Of a stretch of 64,000 nucleotides of DNA, positions 34,662-42,166 are shown in pieces. The DNA is from Bacteroidota bacterium. GTDB taxonomy: Bacteria > Bacteroidota > Bacteroidia > J057 > JAJTIE01. The notes under the pieces were generated by a model. The model saw nothing but the letters and a program-made list of their open reading frames with translations. It did no database searches and was not told where the DNA came from. The stretch is from positions 28,865-92,864 of the forward strand of contig JAJTIE010000002.1 in NCBI GenBank assembly GCA_021300195.1, written 5' to 3'. Within the stretch, counting starts at the first letter, position 1. Every line of letters begins with the position of its first letter. Made by a program: the position numbers and the translations under genes.

Positions 34662-35506
34662 CAGGCAGTACGCTTGCTGTGGGGGTAGGTGCGCAGGAAG
34701 TCTGCACTGGCATACTTCTCCAGTACCGCCTTCCAGGATTCTATGGCCTCGTCGCCAAATATCATGTGCACAGGCAGCTTTTCCTGGCGGGTGGCATCTA
34801 CCAGCACGGCACCTATCTGGCTGGGGTCTCCGGGCTGCTTGCCATCATGCGTGTCCATTATTCGGCTTAGCCGCTCATTCAGCTCCCGGTAGGGGCTGTC
34901 GGGCTTTACGCGCAGCATGGCTTCGCTTTTTTGCAGGCTTTTGCCCGCCCAGTTGGTGCGGTAGGGGCCAGGCTCTACGGCGGCCACCTGTATGCCAAAG
35001 GGGGCCAGCTCTTGCGCCAGTGCCTCGCTAAGGCCCACCACGGCAAACTTGCTGGCATTGTACAGGCTCATCCCATTGAAGCCCCGCAGGCCGGCTATGC
35101 TGGCCAGGTTGAAGATATAACCGCGCTGCTGGCTGCGCATATACGGTGTTACCGCCTTTATGCAGGCCATCAGGCCAAACACATTGGTCTCCATCTGCTG
35201 GCGTATCTGGGCCTCGGTCAGCTCCTCCAGGGCACCCTCCAGGCCATAGCCGGCATTGTTCACCAGCACATCTATATGGCCAAGGGTGGTGTTGGCCATC
35301 TCCATTACCGTGAAGCAGTCATCCCACACGTTTACGTCTAGCTGATAGGCTTTTACCTGGTCTCCGTAGGTCTCTACCAGGTCGCGCAGGTCTTGCACCC
35401 TGCGGGCCGTGGCCACCACTCGGTCTCCCGCCTTCAGGGCCTCTAGCGCAATAGCCCGGCCAATACCCTGAGCACAACCCGTTATAAACCAGATTTTCGT
35501 ATTCAT
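34661..35506 (-). CDS. Short-chain dehydrogenase/reductase
   Basis: The protein has 281 residues. The cofactor motif is ITGCAQGIGRAIALEAL, the acidic region QLDVNVWD, then NNAGYGLEG, catalytic Ser in NLASIAGLRG and Tyr/Lys in SLYNASKFAVVGLSEAL. The longer C-terminus and VAAVEPGPYRTNWAG pattern are those of the YdfG/retinol-dehydrogenase-like SDRs that many genomes annotate simply as SDR oxidoreductase. The substrate is unknown. The minus-strand box TATACTTG ends 4 nt before its ATG. Confidence 0.88.
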   Translation of the reverse strand: MNTKIWFITGCAQGIGRAIALEALKAGDRVVATARRVQDLRDLVETYGDQVKAYQLDVNVWDDCFTVMEMANTTLGHIDVLVNNAGYGLEGALEELTEAQIRQQMETNVFGLMACIKAVTPYMRSQQRGYIFNLASIAGLRGFNGMSLYNASKFAVVGLSEALAQELAPFGIQVAAVEPGPYRTNWAGKSLQKSEAMLRVKPDSPYRELNERLSRIMDTHDGKQPGDPSQIGAVLVDATRQEKLPVHMIFGDEAIESWKAVLEKYASADFLRTYPHSKRTA

Positions 35507-35510
35507 CCCA

Positions 35511-35518
35511 CAAGTATA
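35511..35518 (-). promoter_or_regulatory. -7-like promoter box TATACTTG
   Basis: One mismatch to TAnnTTTG on the minus strand, 4 nt before the SDR start codon. The same sequence precedes the GT2 gene at 45291-45298. Confidence 0.45.
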
Positions 35519-35569
35519 GGGGCTGCACCAGCCCCGGGCAAGACATAAATTAAATTTGATGGGTACATT

Positions 35570-35593
35570 AAAAAAAGCCCCAATGTGGGGCTT
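35570..35593 (-). terminator. Rho-independent terminator after the tRNA gene
   Basis: On the minus strand AAGCCCC and GGGGCTT form a 7-bp stem with a 5-nt loop, followed by a run of T. It lies 20 nt after the tRNA 3' end. Confidence 0.88.
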
Positions 35594-35613
35594 AAAGATT
35601 TGTACACGCCGAC

Positions 35614-35690
35614 TGGTGGCGAAGGGGGGATTCGAACCCCCGACCTCAGGGTTATGAATCCTGCGCTCTAACCACCTGAGCTACCTCGCC
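35614..35690 (-). tRNA. tRNA with CAT anticodon, probably elongator tRNA-Met
   Basis: All four arms can be folded: acceptor GGCGAGG/CTTCGCC, D-arm GCTC/GAGC, anticodon loop TTCATAA, variable AGGTC, and T-arm GGGGG-TTCGAAT-CCCCC. The 74-nt body spans 35617-35690, and an encoded CCA follows at 35614-35616. The first pair is G-C, so it is not the initiator tRNA. A CAT anticodon can also belong to the lysidine-modified tRNA-Ile2; the identity elements seen favour Met but do not prove it. Position 31-39 is an A-C mismatch, which I recall as usual for this tRNA in the phylum. Confidence 0.93.
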
Positions 35691-35705
35691 GGGGTTTTGG
35701 GTGTG

Positions 35706-35733
35706 CAAAGATAGAATGAAAAGCGAACACAAA
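35706..35733 (-). promoter_or_regulatory. tRNA promoter, TTTG-N16-TATCTTTG
   Basis: On the minus strand TATCTTTG (35713 to 35706) is an exact -7 match followed by C, with TTTG 16 nt further upstream. It ends 15 nt before the mature tRNA 5' end. This is good internal support for the promoter model used in this window. Confidence 0.7.
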
Positions 35734-35863
35734 GTGTGCGGGCCAGGCATTTTGCGGAAAAAGTTTGATGACCCGGCAGGCACCCCACCCACCCACACAA
35801 ACTGCGGCAACCTGTATTTGTGTCTGGTCGGCGAATTTTCGTGCTCGGCACGCGGCTGCCCCT

Positions 35864-35871
35864 TACCTTTA
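35864..35871 (+). promoter_or_regulatory. -7-like promoter box TACCTTTA
   Basis: One mismatch to TAnnTTTG, ending 4 nt before the transglycosylase ATG at 35876, another leaderless arrangement. An in-frame ATG at 35765 lies upstream of it. Confidence 0.5.
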
Positions 35872-35875
35872 CTGT

Positions 35876-37843
35876 ATGATTTCGAAGCGCCAGAAGCGGT
35901 GGCTCCTGATTGGCATACCGGCAGTCCTCATCCTCCTCATCGCGGCCTTTTGGGTGCCGCGCATGCTCGTGGCCCACTACCTGGATAAAGCCCAAGACCG
36001 GCTACAGCATGGATACGGCCTACGGCTGCGTGTGGACGCGTATGAAGTACTGGGCTTCAATGGTTTATCCATCAGGGGGCTGAGCATACAGCCCGAATCG
36101 GGCACCGACAGCACCCGGGTACGTATAGACAGCCTACAGGTGCGCTTTGGCTGGTGGAGCATCCTGACCGGTAGCCCACGGGTACGCAAGCTCGACCTGT
36201 ATCACAGCGATATATACCTGGCTGGCCTACCCCGCCGGAGGCGCGGGAGCGATCGCAAGCCCGCAGGACGCGGGTTTTCTCAGCGGGTTTATCCAGCCAT
36301 TCGGCTTCTGTTTGACCAACTGCCGGACGAAATCGATATTCGAGACTTTCGCCTGCGCTACCGGAGCAAGCAAGAGGCATTCACCCTGTACATACCCAGC
36401 CTGGTGCAGCAGGATAGCCTGGCAGGGCAACTGCACATAGACCAAGTGGCCTACCGCCTGAGCGGCAGGCTGGACGCCGGTGAACAGGCCCTGCAACTAC
36501 AAATACTGGCGCCCGACACCCGGGTGCGCAGCCTGCCGCTGCTTAGCCAAAAAGCAGGCCTGAAACTGGGCTACCAAAGCCTGCGGGTAGAGCTGGCAGC
36601 CGAGGAGCTGGAGCAAGATGAAATTACCCTAAACGGCAAGATAGAAGGCACCCAGATAGGGCTGTATCAGCGTAGGCTGAACCGCGATACCAGCCGGGTA
36701 GCCCGCGGCAGCCTGCAGTTTGCCTGCCACATTACGCCTACCCAGTGGGAGCTGGATAGCAGCAGTACCCTGCGCCTGAATGATATACGCCTAAAACCCT
36801 ACCTGAGGTACGAAAAGAAAGACAGCCTGCGCACCTATGAACTGGCCTGCCGACTGGCCCCCATGCGAGCCCAAGCCCTAGTGGATGCCCTGCCTGTAGG
36901 TGCATTTGGGCAACTGGAGGGCATGCAGGCGAAGGGAAAGATTGGGCTAGACCTGCACTTTCTGTACACCACTGCCCGGCCAGATACGGTGGTGTTTGAC
37001 CTGAACCTGCACAAGGAAGGATTTCGTGTAACGCGCTTTGGGCGTGCACAGCTGGGTATGCTCAATGCCCCCTTTACATACCAGCCGTACGGTAGCACCC
37101 GGCGAATGACCGTGGGCCCCGAGAATCCCAACTTCATGGTGCTGGGAGACATCTCTCGCTACCTGATCAATGCCGTACACTACAGCGAAGACGGCCAGCT
37201 GTTTTACGGCAATGGCCTGAATCTGGAAGCCTTTCGGCAATCCATTATCAAGAACATCAAGACCCGAGGATTTAGCCGCGGGGGTAGCACGATCAGCATG
37301 CAGCTCATCAAGAACGTGTTTCTGAGCCGCGAAAAGACCGTAGCACGCAAGCTGGAGGAAATAATCCTTACCTGGCTGCTGGTGGAAAACCACCTGGTGA
37401 AGCCCGAACGCCTGATGGAGGTGTACCTGAACATCATTGAATGGGGGCCGGGCGTGTATGGCGCGCAGGAGGCAGCCAGCTACTACTTTGAGGGCGATGC
37501 TACCTTCCTTACGCTGGAGGAGGGCGTATTTCTGGCTATGATTGTGCCCAGTCCACGCTCCTTTTACTATTTCATAAACGACAGCACCTACGCACCCGAC
37601 AAGCGCCACCAGCCGTATTTTGACATGATGGGGCGCATCCTGCACAGCCGAGAGATCATTAGCGAAGCAGAAGCAGAAGGAATAGACTGCGAGCGGGCAA
37701 AACTGAAAGGAGCGGCCCTGGCCGACTACAAGGCCTGGCAGAGACGGAGAAGAAAACCCGAATCGGATAGCCTGCGGGTAGCCGAGGCCGAAGAGCCCGA
37801 AAACATACTGCCGGATGAAGCTGATACCGACCCAGGACGGTAG
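35876..37843 (+). CDS. GT51 peptidoglycan transglycosylase with AsmA-like N-terminal half
   Basis: The protein has 655 residues from the ATG at 35876. One N-terminal membrane helix (WLLIGIPAVLILLIAAFWV) is followed by a long beta-rich region (~40-400) with AsmA/DUF748-like features: GLRLRVDAYEVLGFNGLSI, DSLQVRFGWWSILTGSPRV, KLDLYHSDIYLAG. The GT51 domain (~415-600) has the catalytic Glu about residue 437 (YSEDGQLFYGNG), then RGGSTISMQLIKNVFLS and RKLEEIILTWLLVE. It polymerises lipid II glycan strands in the periplasm. There is no transpeptidase domain, so it is a monofunctional enzyme with an unusual front half. Its last 29 nt overlap mnmD. Confidence 0.9.
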   Translation: MISKRQKRWLLIGIPAVLILLIAAFWVPRMLVAHYLDKAQDRLQHGYGLRLRVDAYEVLGFNGLSIRGLSIQPESGTDSTRVRIDSLQVRFGWWSILTGSPRVRKLDLYHSDIYLAGLPRRRRGSDRKPAGRGFSQRVYPAIRLLFDQLPDEIDIRDFRLRYRSKQEAFTLYIPSLVQQDSLAGQLHIDQVAYRLSGRLDAGEQALQLQILAPDTRVRSLPLLSQKAGLKLGYQSLRVELAAEELEQDEITLNGKIEGTQIGLYQRRLNRDTSRVARGSLQFACHITPTQWELDSSSTLRLNDIRLKPYLRYEKKDSLRTYELACRLAPMRAQALVDALPVGAFGQLEGMQAKGKIGLDLHFLYTTARPDTVVFDLNLHKEGFRVTRFGRAQLGMLNAPFTYQPYGSTRRMTVGPENPNFMVLGDISRYLINAVHYSEDGQLFYGNGLNLEAFRQSIIKNIKTRGFSRGGSTISMQLIKNVFLSREKTVARKLEEIILTWLLVENHLVKPERLMEVYLNIIEWGPGVYGAQEAASYYFEGDATFLTLEEGVFLAMIVPSPRSFYYFINDSTYAPDKRHQPYFDMMGRILHSREIISEAEAEGIDCERAKLKGAALADYKAWQRRRRKPESDSLRVAEAEEPENILPDEADTDPGR

Positions 37844-38486
37844 CTATACCCTGGAAAACGCGGCAGGTGTAAGCTACCACAGCCGCGCCGGGGCACTGGG
37901 CGAGAGCCAGCATGTATACCTGGCAGCCAGCCAGCTGGCAGTGCGCCTGGCCGCAGGTGGGGGGGGCGGCCCCGTGTGCCTGCTGGAGGTGGGCCTGGGC
38001 ACGGGCCTGAACTTTGCCCTGAGTGCACAGCTGTGTACAGACCTGGCGGCGCAGCACCCGCATGCCAGCCTGCACTACACCACCTACGAAACCGAACCGC
38101 CCGGGCCCGACCTGCTGGCAGCCTTCTACCAGCCACTTCCCCCGGGCCTGCATGCCTGGGCCGAACAGGTATATGCACAGCCAGCGGGCAGCCGGGGGAG
38201 CGTGCACTGGGATGTGCGACAGAGACCCTGGCCCGATCTGGCTGGCCCCCACCCCAGCCCAGGCTTCGACCTGATTTACTACGATGCCTTTGGGCCCAAA
38301 GATGCCCCCGCACTGTGGACCCCCGAGGTACTAGGCTATACCCTTTCCCTGCTGAAGCCCGGGGGGTGCCTGGTAACCTTCAGCATCAATGGAGCCACCA
38401 AGCGATTCCTGAAAACGGGCGGATATGCCTACGAAACACCGAGGGGATATGGCTACAAGCGGGAAATGCTGGTCGTACACGGCTAG
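37815..38486 (+). CDS. mnmD: tRNA wobble-uridine methyltransferase MnmD
   Basis: The protein has 223 residues. The SAM-binding motif is LLEVGLGTGLNF, followed by YTTYETEP and the family's characteristic FDLIYYDAFGPKDAPALWTPEVL and KPGGCLVTFSINGATKRFLKTGGY. This is the DUF752/MnmD methyltransferase, which completes the mnm5(s2)U modification at tRNA position 34. There is no FAD (MnmC1) domain fused, as is usual outside proteobacteria. Translation starts inside the end of the transglycosylase gene, so the two are probably coupled. Confidence 0.9.
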   Translation: MKLIPTQDGSYTLENAAGVSYHSRAGALGESQHVYLAASQLAVRLAAGGGGGPVCLLEVGLGTGLNFALSAQLCTDLAAQHPHASLHYTTYETEPPGPDLLAAFYQPLPPGLHAWAEQVYAQPAGSRGSVHWDVRQRPWPDLAGPHPSPGFDLIYYDAFGPKDAPALWTPEVLGYTLSLLKPGGCLVTFSINGATKRFLKTGGYAYETPRGYGYKREMLVVHG

Positions 38487-38538
38487 CAGGCTAGCAGCTC
38501 GGGCATCCGCTTCCCAGGTGGATTTTTTCCGGGCGGAA

Positions 38539-40881
38539 CTAGTGTAGTACCTGGAAGCGCCGGGCCACTACGGCCTGTCCATCTGCCCGCAGGCCCCGTA
38601 GTACATACAGGCCGCTACCCAGCCCCTCCAGGCTAATGGTGGCCTGCGTGGCGGGGTACTGGGCCAGGCTGCGGCCTGCCAGGTCGGTAACCTGCCAGTG
38701 CGCCACCTGTGTAGCATCTCCCTCCCACTGCACATGCAGCTCATGCCGGGCCGGCACGGGATACAGGTGCAGCAGCGCAGCGGGCGCAACCGCTTGGTTA
38801 CGGCTGGTAGGCCAGGCAAATACGCCGAATGCATACTCCCCTTCGGGCGGATTGCCCGGCACGCGTATGGTGGTGGTGAAGTCGAAAACCGGAGCGGTGC
38901 TCAGCACCTGGTTGGGCACCAGCTGCCAGGCAGTGCCTGCATTGGGGCGATAAAACAGGCGCAGCTGCTGCACAGCCCGCAGGTGGGGGGGCAGCTGCCG
39001 AAACCAGCGCAGGTCTCGTGCAATGAAGCTTTCGGTAGCGTCGAAGTCGAAGCGGAAGCCATAGCTGGCGGTGCTGTTGGGCTGCGTGGCCAGGTCGATT
39101 CGCCAGCAGTTGGCGGCCATGTAGAGCGTGTCTACGGCCTGGGTGGGGTTGGCATACATGTAGTGCGTATGCAGGCTCAGGTCGCTGCTCAGGGCACTTA
39201 CCTCCAGGGTCAGGCCTGTGTTCCGCTGTAGGTGGTTTCCGGGGGTGGTTATTACCGCCTGGCGGTGCAGGCTACCATCCAGTACCCGTTCGTTGGGGTC
39301 TAGCACCACCGCCCGGGGTTCAAAGGGCAGCGTATAGGTAGCCGTGCTCTGTGTGCCGCCCACCCGTATGGTGTCCAGCAGCAGGCTCAGGTCTGGCCGT
39401 ACAAAACCCACTTCCAGCAAGAAATTGTTGGATCGGTCGGTTTTTTGAAACAATCCCTGCCCCACATGCAGCGTAAGGTTGGTGTTCGGGCCACTGGCTA
39501 CGGCACGCACCGAGTCCAGCCGAAATACCACCCATCCGGGCTGCATCACCCATTTGGCAAAGAAGTCGTTCAGATCCTGGCCCGTCTGTGCTGCCAGGAA
39601 GTCGCGAAACTGATCGTTGTTGACGTTCTTCCAGCGATACGGGCTGTTAAATAAGGCCTGCAGGGCCGGGAAGTAGGCAGCATCGCCTATCTGGTGGCGC
39701 AGGGTCTGGGCCACGGTAGCGCCTTTTTCATAGGTGGTGTTTCCGTAGGTTACCTGATAGGGGATGTTTCCCACGGCAAAAAACCCCTTGTCAATCACAT
39801 GGCCGTAGTTCAGGGCTCCCCGGTGGCTTGTCTCCAGGTGCTCTCTGGCATCTGCCACACCCAGTTCCTTTTCGCGGAAATAGGATTCGTTCCAGCGGGC
39901 AAAGCCCTCGTTCAGCCACATCATGGAGGGCTGCTGGCAGGTGATGAGGTTGCCAAACCAGTGGTGCGCTAGCTCATGCGCCAGCACATTCACATGCTGG
40001 CTACCGCTCGCCGCTGCCAGCAGCTGGTCCGACATGGCCACATTAGTCGGGTTCTCCAGGGCGAAGCCTCCGGTAGGGCAGTAGGTATAGCCCACGTGGT
40101 CCCAGGCATAGGGGCCATAGTCTGCCTCGAAGATGCCGAGCTGTGCCTCCAGTAGGTCCAGCGTGGCCGTAAGGGCAGCACTGCTGGCATTACGGCTGTG
40201 GATAATCAGGTCGATAGCGGGCATGCTCAGGCTCCGCACAGTTTTGGTCATCGGTCCGGCTATCACATTGGCGTGGTAGGGCGCAATGGTGTCCGTCATC
40301 TCATAGTGCACGCTGCGTAGCCCCCCCGCAGTGGTGTTGCTCACTTCTACCCCATTGCATACGGCCACGTATTCGTCTTCCGTGTCGATAAAAAACTCGA
40401 ATATGGCCTTGTCTGTAAAATTATCCACGCAGGGAAACCAGGAGCTGGCAAAGCTGATTTTCTGCCAGATGCCCCCACCGGCCAGGCCTGTAGCAAAGGC
40501 ATATTCGCCCGAATTATAGAAACCACCCAGGCCCCCGGGGTCGCGCTGTGCGGTGCCACGTACGCCATGGTAGTACACGCGCACCGTGTCCACCTCGTTC
40601 AGGGCCAAGGGGATGAGCGTGATCTGTAGCAGGCTGTCATTCGGATAGGTATAGGCCAGTTTGGTTTTATTCTGCACAATGGAGTCCACCGAAAATTTAT
40701 ACAGCTCCAGCTGCACACTGGTCAGGTTGGCCTGCCCGCTGCGAAAGATTACATCGGTATAGCCATCTAGGCTATCGCCGGTAATAGATACCCGCAGGTG
40801 CAGGTTATACTTCTGCACGTCTATAGACTGCGCGGTGGCGAGCGAGAGCAGAAAGCTGATAGCCAGGTAAATCTGTTTCAT
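38539..40881 (-). CDS. Secreted M1-family aminopeptidase with T9SS type A sorting domain
   Basis: The protein has 780 residues with a signal peptide (MKQIYLAISFLLSLATAQ). The M1 zinc site HELAHHWFGNL lies about residue 302, with the third ligand Glu in WLNEGFARWNE; the exopeptidase motif usually written GAMEN is GFALENP here. A beta-sandwich and helical domain follow. The C-terminal ~75 residues are a type A sorting domain (LHLYPVPARHELHVQW, WQVTDLAGRSLAQY, GLGSGLYVLRGL), with YPVPA in place of the common YPNPA. It would act on the cell surface or in the medium, trimming peptides. Its ATG overlaps the recO stop. Confidence 0.93.
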   Translation of the reverse strand: MKQIYLAISFLLSLATAQSIDVQKYNLHLRVSITGDSLDGYTDVIFRSGQANLTSVQLELYKFSVDSIVQNKTKLAYTYPNDSLLQITLIPLALNEVDTVRVYYHGVRGTAQRDPGGLGGFYNSGEYAFATGLAGGGIWQKISFASSWFPCVDNFTDKAIFEFFIDTEDEYVAVCNGVEVSNTTAGGLRSVHYEMTDTIAPYHANVIAGPMTKTVRSLSMPAIDLIIHSRNASSAALTATLDLLEAQLGIFEADYGPYAWDHVGYTYCPTGGFALENPTNVAMSDQLLAAASGSQHVNVLAHELAHHWFGNLITCQQPSMMWLNEGFARWNESYFREKELGVADAREHLETSHRGALNYGHVIDKGFFAVGNIPYQVTYGNTTYEKGATVAQTLRHQIGDAAYFPALQALFNSPYRWKNVNNDQFRDFLAAQTGQDLNDFFAKWVMQPGWVVFRLDSVRAVASGPNTNLTLHVGQGLFQKTDRSNNFLLEVGFVRPDLSLLLDTIRVGGTQSTATYTLPFEPRAVVLDPNERVLDGSLHRQAVITTPGNHLQRNTGLTLEVSALSSDLSLHTHYMYANPTQAVDTLYMAANCWRIDLATQPNSTASYGFRFDFDATESFIARDLRWFRQLPPHLRAVQQLRLFYRPNAGTAWQLVPNQVLSTAPVFDFTTTIRVPGNPPEGEYAFGVFAWPTSRNQAVAPAALLHLYPVPARHELHVQWEGDATQVAHWQVTDLAGRSLAQYPATQATISLEGLGSGLYVLRGLRADGQAVVARRFQVLH

Positions 40882-41606
40882 GATAAATAGACCTCCTCAA
40901 AAATACGAAGGCTTTTCAGTTTGGTAAAATCCGCATGCAAGTGGTAGCTCATAAAGGCAAACCATTCGTGTAGCAACGAAGCCCGGATGGCTTTTGGTAT
41001 AGCAATCTGTAGCCGCTCGGCATCGGGGCTGCTGATTAGGCGTGCCAGCCAGCTGCCCTCTGCATCGGGCTGCGTGGTGGGCTGCAGCAGGCCCTGCTCA
41101 TGCACCAGGCAGTAGGCTGCTGTGGGGTCATAGGGTCCGCCGGCCAAGCTGGGCAGGATGCCCAGTGCCGAGGCCAGTGCCAGCAGGAAGCAGATGCAGG
41201 TGTTGAATAGGCGGGCATCGGGCTGGTTGCAGCGCAGCAGGGCCTGCCGGAAGAGCTGGTACAGCTCGGGTGCCTCCTCCTCGGTGTTGGGCACTGCTTT
41301 CAGCAGGATCTCGCAGTACAGCTGCACGTAGATCTGGCGCATGGGGTCGGCCAGGATGGTATGGCAGGGGTGCAGCAGGCTGCTTTCGTTCAGGTGCATC
41401 AGGTCGTGCCCGGGCCGGTGGTATACCACCACCTCCAGCATAGTGCCGGGCATAAACAGGCTGTGCCTGCCACTGCTGCGGGCACCATACAGGCCACGCA
41501 CCAGGCAGTCCAGGCGGCCATAGTGCTCAGTCAGCAGGTTGGTTATCCCGCTCGTATCGCGGTAGCGGATGGTACGTAGCACGATGGCGTGGGTGCGTAC
41601 TAGCAT
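40878..41606 (-). CDS. recO: DNA repair protein RecO
   Basis: The protein has 242 residues. The N-terminal OB-fold begins with the typical RTHAIVLRTIRYRDTSGITNLLTEHYGRLDCLVRG, and the helical C-terminal domain follows with NTCICFLLALASALGILP and a hydrophobic end (FAFMSYHLHADFTKLKSLRIFEEVY). RecO works with RecR and RecF to load RecA on single-stranded DNA at gaps. No clear four-Cys zinc motif is present, which is common in this phylum. It sits in a tight operon behind PorZ-like and unknown genes, overlapping both neighbours by a few bases. Confidence 0.92.
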   Translation of the reverse strand: MLVRTHAIVLRTIRYRDTSGITNLLTEHYGRLDCLVRGLYGARSSGRHSLFMPGTMLEVVVYHRPGHDLMHLNESSLLHPCHTILADPMRQIYVQLYCEILLKAVPNTEEEAPELYQLFRQALLRCNQPDARLFNTCICFLLALASALGILPSLAGGPYDPTAAYCLVHEQGLLQPTTQPDAEGSWLARLISSPDAERLQIAIPKAIRASLLHEWFAFMSYHLHADFTKLKSLRIFEEVYLS

Positions 41607-42166
41607 GCTGCAGCAGCCAGCTGGTCGGGTGTGCAGATGCGCGCCTGGGGCAGCTGGCTGGCCAGCCGCAGCACATCGGCTTCCTCTCCATAGGCAGCCA
41701 GCAGCCGCGCCAGGCTGGCGGCATCCGGCACGCTGGCCTGCTCAGCACCCAGGGCCGACCGGGGATTTTCGGTAAACAGCAGGATACCCTGTGCCGCCAG
41801 GGCATCCTGCAGGGCAGCTAGCACGGGGGCGGGGGCCAGGTGTACACCGGCCTCATTGTGCGGATAGCTAACGATGGCCTGCACCGTTTGCCAGTAGTGC
41901 AGGGGCAGCTCGGCCCGCACCTGGGGGGCCTGGCCCTGCAGGAAGCCCCGCTGCGAGCCTGCCAGGATCATATTGGGCACCATGGCCTCGCTCAGCTGTG
42001 CGCTGATGCGCTTGCTGGCAAAGTGCAGTGCCTCGGCACCGGCCGCAGGGGCCTCGTGCAGTACCAGGAAGGGACCAGCAAGGCGGGCCGCCTGGCTGTA
42101 AAAGTCGCGCATAAACAGGCGATCCTGTACATTGGCCCGGCTGAGGTAAAGGAGTATGGGTTTCAT
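41600..42166 (-). CDS. Unknown protein between PorZ and RecO
   Basis: The protein has 188 residues and no signal peptide or membrane helix, so it is probably cytoplasmic. It mixes alpha and beta segments: ILLYLSRANVQDRLFM, GPFLVLHEAP, ISAQLSEAMVPNMILAG, VQAIVSYPHNEAGVHLAP and LAALQDALAAQGILLFTENP. The order of a glycine/alanine-poor first strand and the later SEAMV stretch faintly recalls amino-acid kinase folds, but the ATP-binding loop is missing and I do not assign it. Its start abuts the PorZ stop with no gap and its stop overlaps recO by 7 nt, so it is clearly expressed with both. Confidence 0.75.
   Translation of the reverse strand: MKPILLYLSRANVQDRLFMRDFYSQAARLAGPFLVLHEAPAAGAEALHFASKRISAQLSEAMVPNMILAGSQRGFLQGQAPQVRAELPLHYWQTVQAIVSYPHNEAGVHLAPAPVLAALQDALAAQGILLFTENPRSALGAEQASVPDAASLARLLAAYGEEADVLRLASQLPQARICTPDQLAAAAC

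Noticed and set aside
35614..35690. A-C mismatch at positions 31-39 of the tRNA anticodon stem as a sign of a pseudogene
   Set aside because: I recall the same mismatch in this tRNA across the phylum, and the rest of the cloverleaf, promoter and terminator are intact.
36947..37645. Minus-strand frame opposite the transglycosylase
   Set aside because: Overlaps the conserved GT51 domain and has no motif of its own.
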